In this document: piece by piece, positions 61,710-64,000 of the stretch
Layout: every line of letters begins with the position of its first letter
Numbering within the stretch: the first letter of the stretch is position 1
From: Paragordius varius
Taxonomy: Eukaryota > Nematomorpha
DNA: 64,000 nucleotides
Reading direction: 5' to 3'
Assembly (NCBI GenBank): GCA_964247055.1
Contig: OZ176056.1
Location: forward strand, 8,618,001-8,682,000
Translations under genes and position numbers: made by a program
The notes under the pieces: generated by a model
Databases searched by the model: none
Told to the model about the DNA's origin: nothing
Seen by the model: only the letters and a program-made list of their open reading frames with translations

Positions 61710-61973
61710 ATATTCAAGGCTTACATTTTTTATTACGATTCGTTTCAGTTTTTGCGCAAATAATCGATTAAGGCAACGCATTTCTATATTAATATAAGGT
61801 AAAAATTATAAATTGTTATATAAAAATATATTATTAAACAGTATTTTTAATAAATCAACTGTATAAATTAATCATCAGTTAAAAGAAACCATAAATAATC
61901 AACTGTACAAATAAATAAACTGTTTTAAATATTATGAACTATTTAGATAAATTAAATAAATCAGCTGATTATA

Positions 61974-62492
61974 TAAACAACTGAATAATAAAACAACTGA
62001 ATAATAAAACAACTGAATAATAAAACAACTGAATAATAAAAACAACTGAATAATAAAAACAACTGAATAATAAAAACAACTGAATAATAAAAACAACTGA
62101 ATAATAAAAACAACTGAATAATAAAAACAACTAAATAATAAAAACAACTGATTAATAAAAACAACTGATTATCTAAACAACTGATTATTTAAACAACTGA
62201 TTAATTAAAACAACTGATTAATTAAAACAACTGGTTGAATAAAAACAAATGATTAATTAAAACAACTGGTTGAATTAAAACAACTGGTTGAATTAAAACA
62301 ACTGGTTGAATTAAAACAAATGATTAATTACAACAAATGATTAATAAAAACAACTGATTTATATAAACAACTGATTGATAAAAACAACTGATTGATAAAA
62401 ACAAATAATTAATAATGACAACTGATAAATAAAAAAAACTGCTTAATAAAAATAACTGATAAATTAAAAAACCTGAAATATCAAAACAACTC
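61974..62492 (+). repeat. 17-bp satellite array, unit 3 (~0.5 kb)
   Basis: It appears identical in monomer order and number to the unit 2 array at 36322-36840. Confidence 0.95.
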
Positions 62493-62912
62493 AAATTAAA
62501 AAACAAATATTTTAAAAAATTTTAAAACATTTAATATAACTATAATATTAATCAAGAATTTGAATTATTAAACTGTAAAAAATTACCAATTCAAAAATAT
62601 CAAGCCAAAATCTTTTGCTTTACGATTTGTTTCAGTTTTTGCGCAAATAATTGATTGAGGCAACACATTCTAAAAAAATAATGAAAATATATAAATTGAA
62701 TATAAACGATTAATTACAATATAATAATTCAAAAAAACGCTATTTAAGAATGAATGATATGTTTTGTGTTTAATTATCTAAAAAACCAATTTGCTGGCAT
62801 TCAAGTAATTTTGCCGAATTGAGCGAATTAATATTTAAATGAAAGCATTTTTTTAAACTTTCTGATTTTTAGAATTATTATTAGTACAACATTTGGGTTT
62901 ATAGGCATATTT

Positions 62913-64000
62913 TTAACCGATTAGCAAATTTTAAGGAAACTTTAACCGATTATTAGCAAATTTTAAGGAAACTTTAACCAATTTTTAGCCTATTATAAGA
63001 AAACTTTAACCGATTTTTAGCAAACTTTAAGAAAACTTTAACCGATTTTTAGCCTATTATAAGGAAACTTTAACCGATTTTTAGCAAATTTTAAGAAAAC
63101 TTTAACCGATTTTTAGCAAATTTTAAGAAAACTTTAACCGATTTTTAGCCTATTTTAAGAAAACTTTAACCGATTTTTAGCAAACTTTAACCGAAATTTT
63201 AAGAAAAACTTTAACCGAATTAGCAAATTTCAAGGGCACTTTAACCGATTTTTAGCAAATTTCAAGAAAACTTTGTACGATTTTTAGCCTATTATAAGGA
63301 AACTTTAAATAATTTTAGCAAATTAAAGGAAACTTTAACAGATTATTAACAAATTTAAAGAAAACTTTAACCAATTTTTAGCCTATTATAAGAAAACTTT
63401 AACCGATTTTTAGCCTATTATAAGGAAACTTTAACCGACTTTAGCAAATTTTAAAGAAACTTTAACCGATTTTTAGCAAACTTTAAGAAAACTTTAACCG
63501 ATTTTTAGCAAATTTTAAGAAAACTTTAACCGATTTTTAGCAAATTTTAAGAAAACTTTAACCGATTTTTAGCCTATTATAAGGAAACTTTAACCGATTT
63601 TCAGAAAATTTTAAGGAAACTTTAACCAATTTTTAGCCTATTATAAGAAAACATTAACCGATTTTTAGCCTATTATAAGGAAACTTTAACCGATTTTCAG
63701 AAAATTTTAAAGAAACTTTAACCGATTTTTAGCAAATTTTAAAGAAATTTTAAGAAAAACTTTAACCGAATTAGCAAATTTCAAGGGCACTTTAACCGAT
63801 TTTTAGCAAATTTTAGCAAATTTTAAGAAAACTTTAACCGATTTTTAGCAAATTTCAAGAAAACTTTGTACGATTTTTAGCAAATTTTAACTTTAACCGA
63901 TTAGCAAATTTTAAGATAATTTTAATCGATTTTTAGCCTATTATAAGGAAACTTTAACCGATTATTAGCAAATTTTAAGAAACCTTTAACCGATTATTAG
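62913..64000 (+). repeat. ~32-bp satellite array, unit 3, cut by the window end
   Basis: It follows the monomer order of unit 2 from 37261 to 38348 without visible difference. Confidence 0.95.

Larger units (their letters stand above)
58529..61970 (+). repeat. 3.44-kb duplication copy B, unit 3
   Basis: Nearly identical to 32877-36318 and leads into the 17-bp array. Confidence 0.9.

Overview
The window is very AT-rich eukaryotic DNA. It is built from one complex unit of about 21-23 kb repeated head to tail: unit 1 is 1-21470, unit 2 is 21471-44309, and unit 3 is 44310 to the window end, where it is cut off. Phase-compatible spliceosomal introns (one about 91 bp), an MCM2 replication-licensing exon, an RTE-like LINE, a restriction-like-endonuclease LINE fragment, inverted-repeat elements and satellites point to an animal. 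An insect or other arthropod is my best guess, from the short intron and the element types; the species cannot be read from the sequence. No LTR element, virus-like element, tRNA, rRNA or CRISPR array was seen.

Each unit has the same order on the + strand. First comes a broken MCM2 exon (+), then the C-terminal end of an R2-type LINE (+). Next is a three-exon leucine-rich-repeat gene on the - strand, whose large intron (about 3 kb, or about 6 kb in unit 3) holds several inverted-repeat elements. Upstream of that gene lies a GC-richer island with strong foldbacks, then a roughly 110-bp two-hairpin dispersed repeat and a palindromic element overlapping a 68-codon ORF. An AT-rich stretch with CAGCTG boxes leads into a 17-bp satellite and then a roughly 32-bp satellite. 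A tail follows with a short coding remnant (-) and inverted copies of the hairpin repeat.

The units differ in informative ways. Unit 1 has long satellites (the 17-mer array shows a 595-bp higher-order period, 35 x 17) and one copy of the 3.44-kb pre-satellite segment. Units 2 and 3 have that segment twice and a short 17-mer array. Unit 3 alone carries a near full-length RTE-like LINE (47986-51032) inside an inverted-repeat element in the LRR intron; units 1 and 2 preserve the empty site. From about 53.04 kb to the window end, unit 3 is almost base-identical to unit 2, satellites included. Left of that it is only a diverged relative of both other units. This implies very recent exchange or duplication, or an assembly duplication.

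No protein-coding gene is clearly intact. The LRR gene has coherent splice sites and reading frame, but each copy carries its own lesions. The locus looks like a fast-evolving tandem array of broken gene copies and mobile-element debris.
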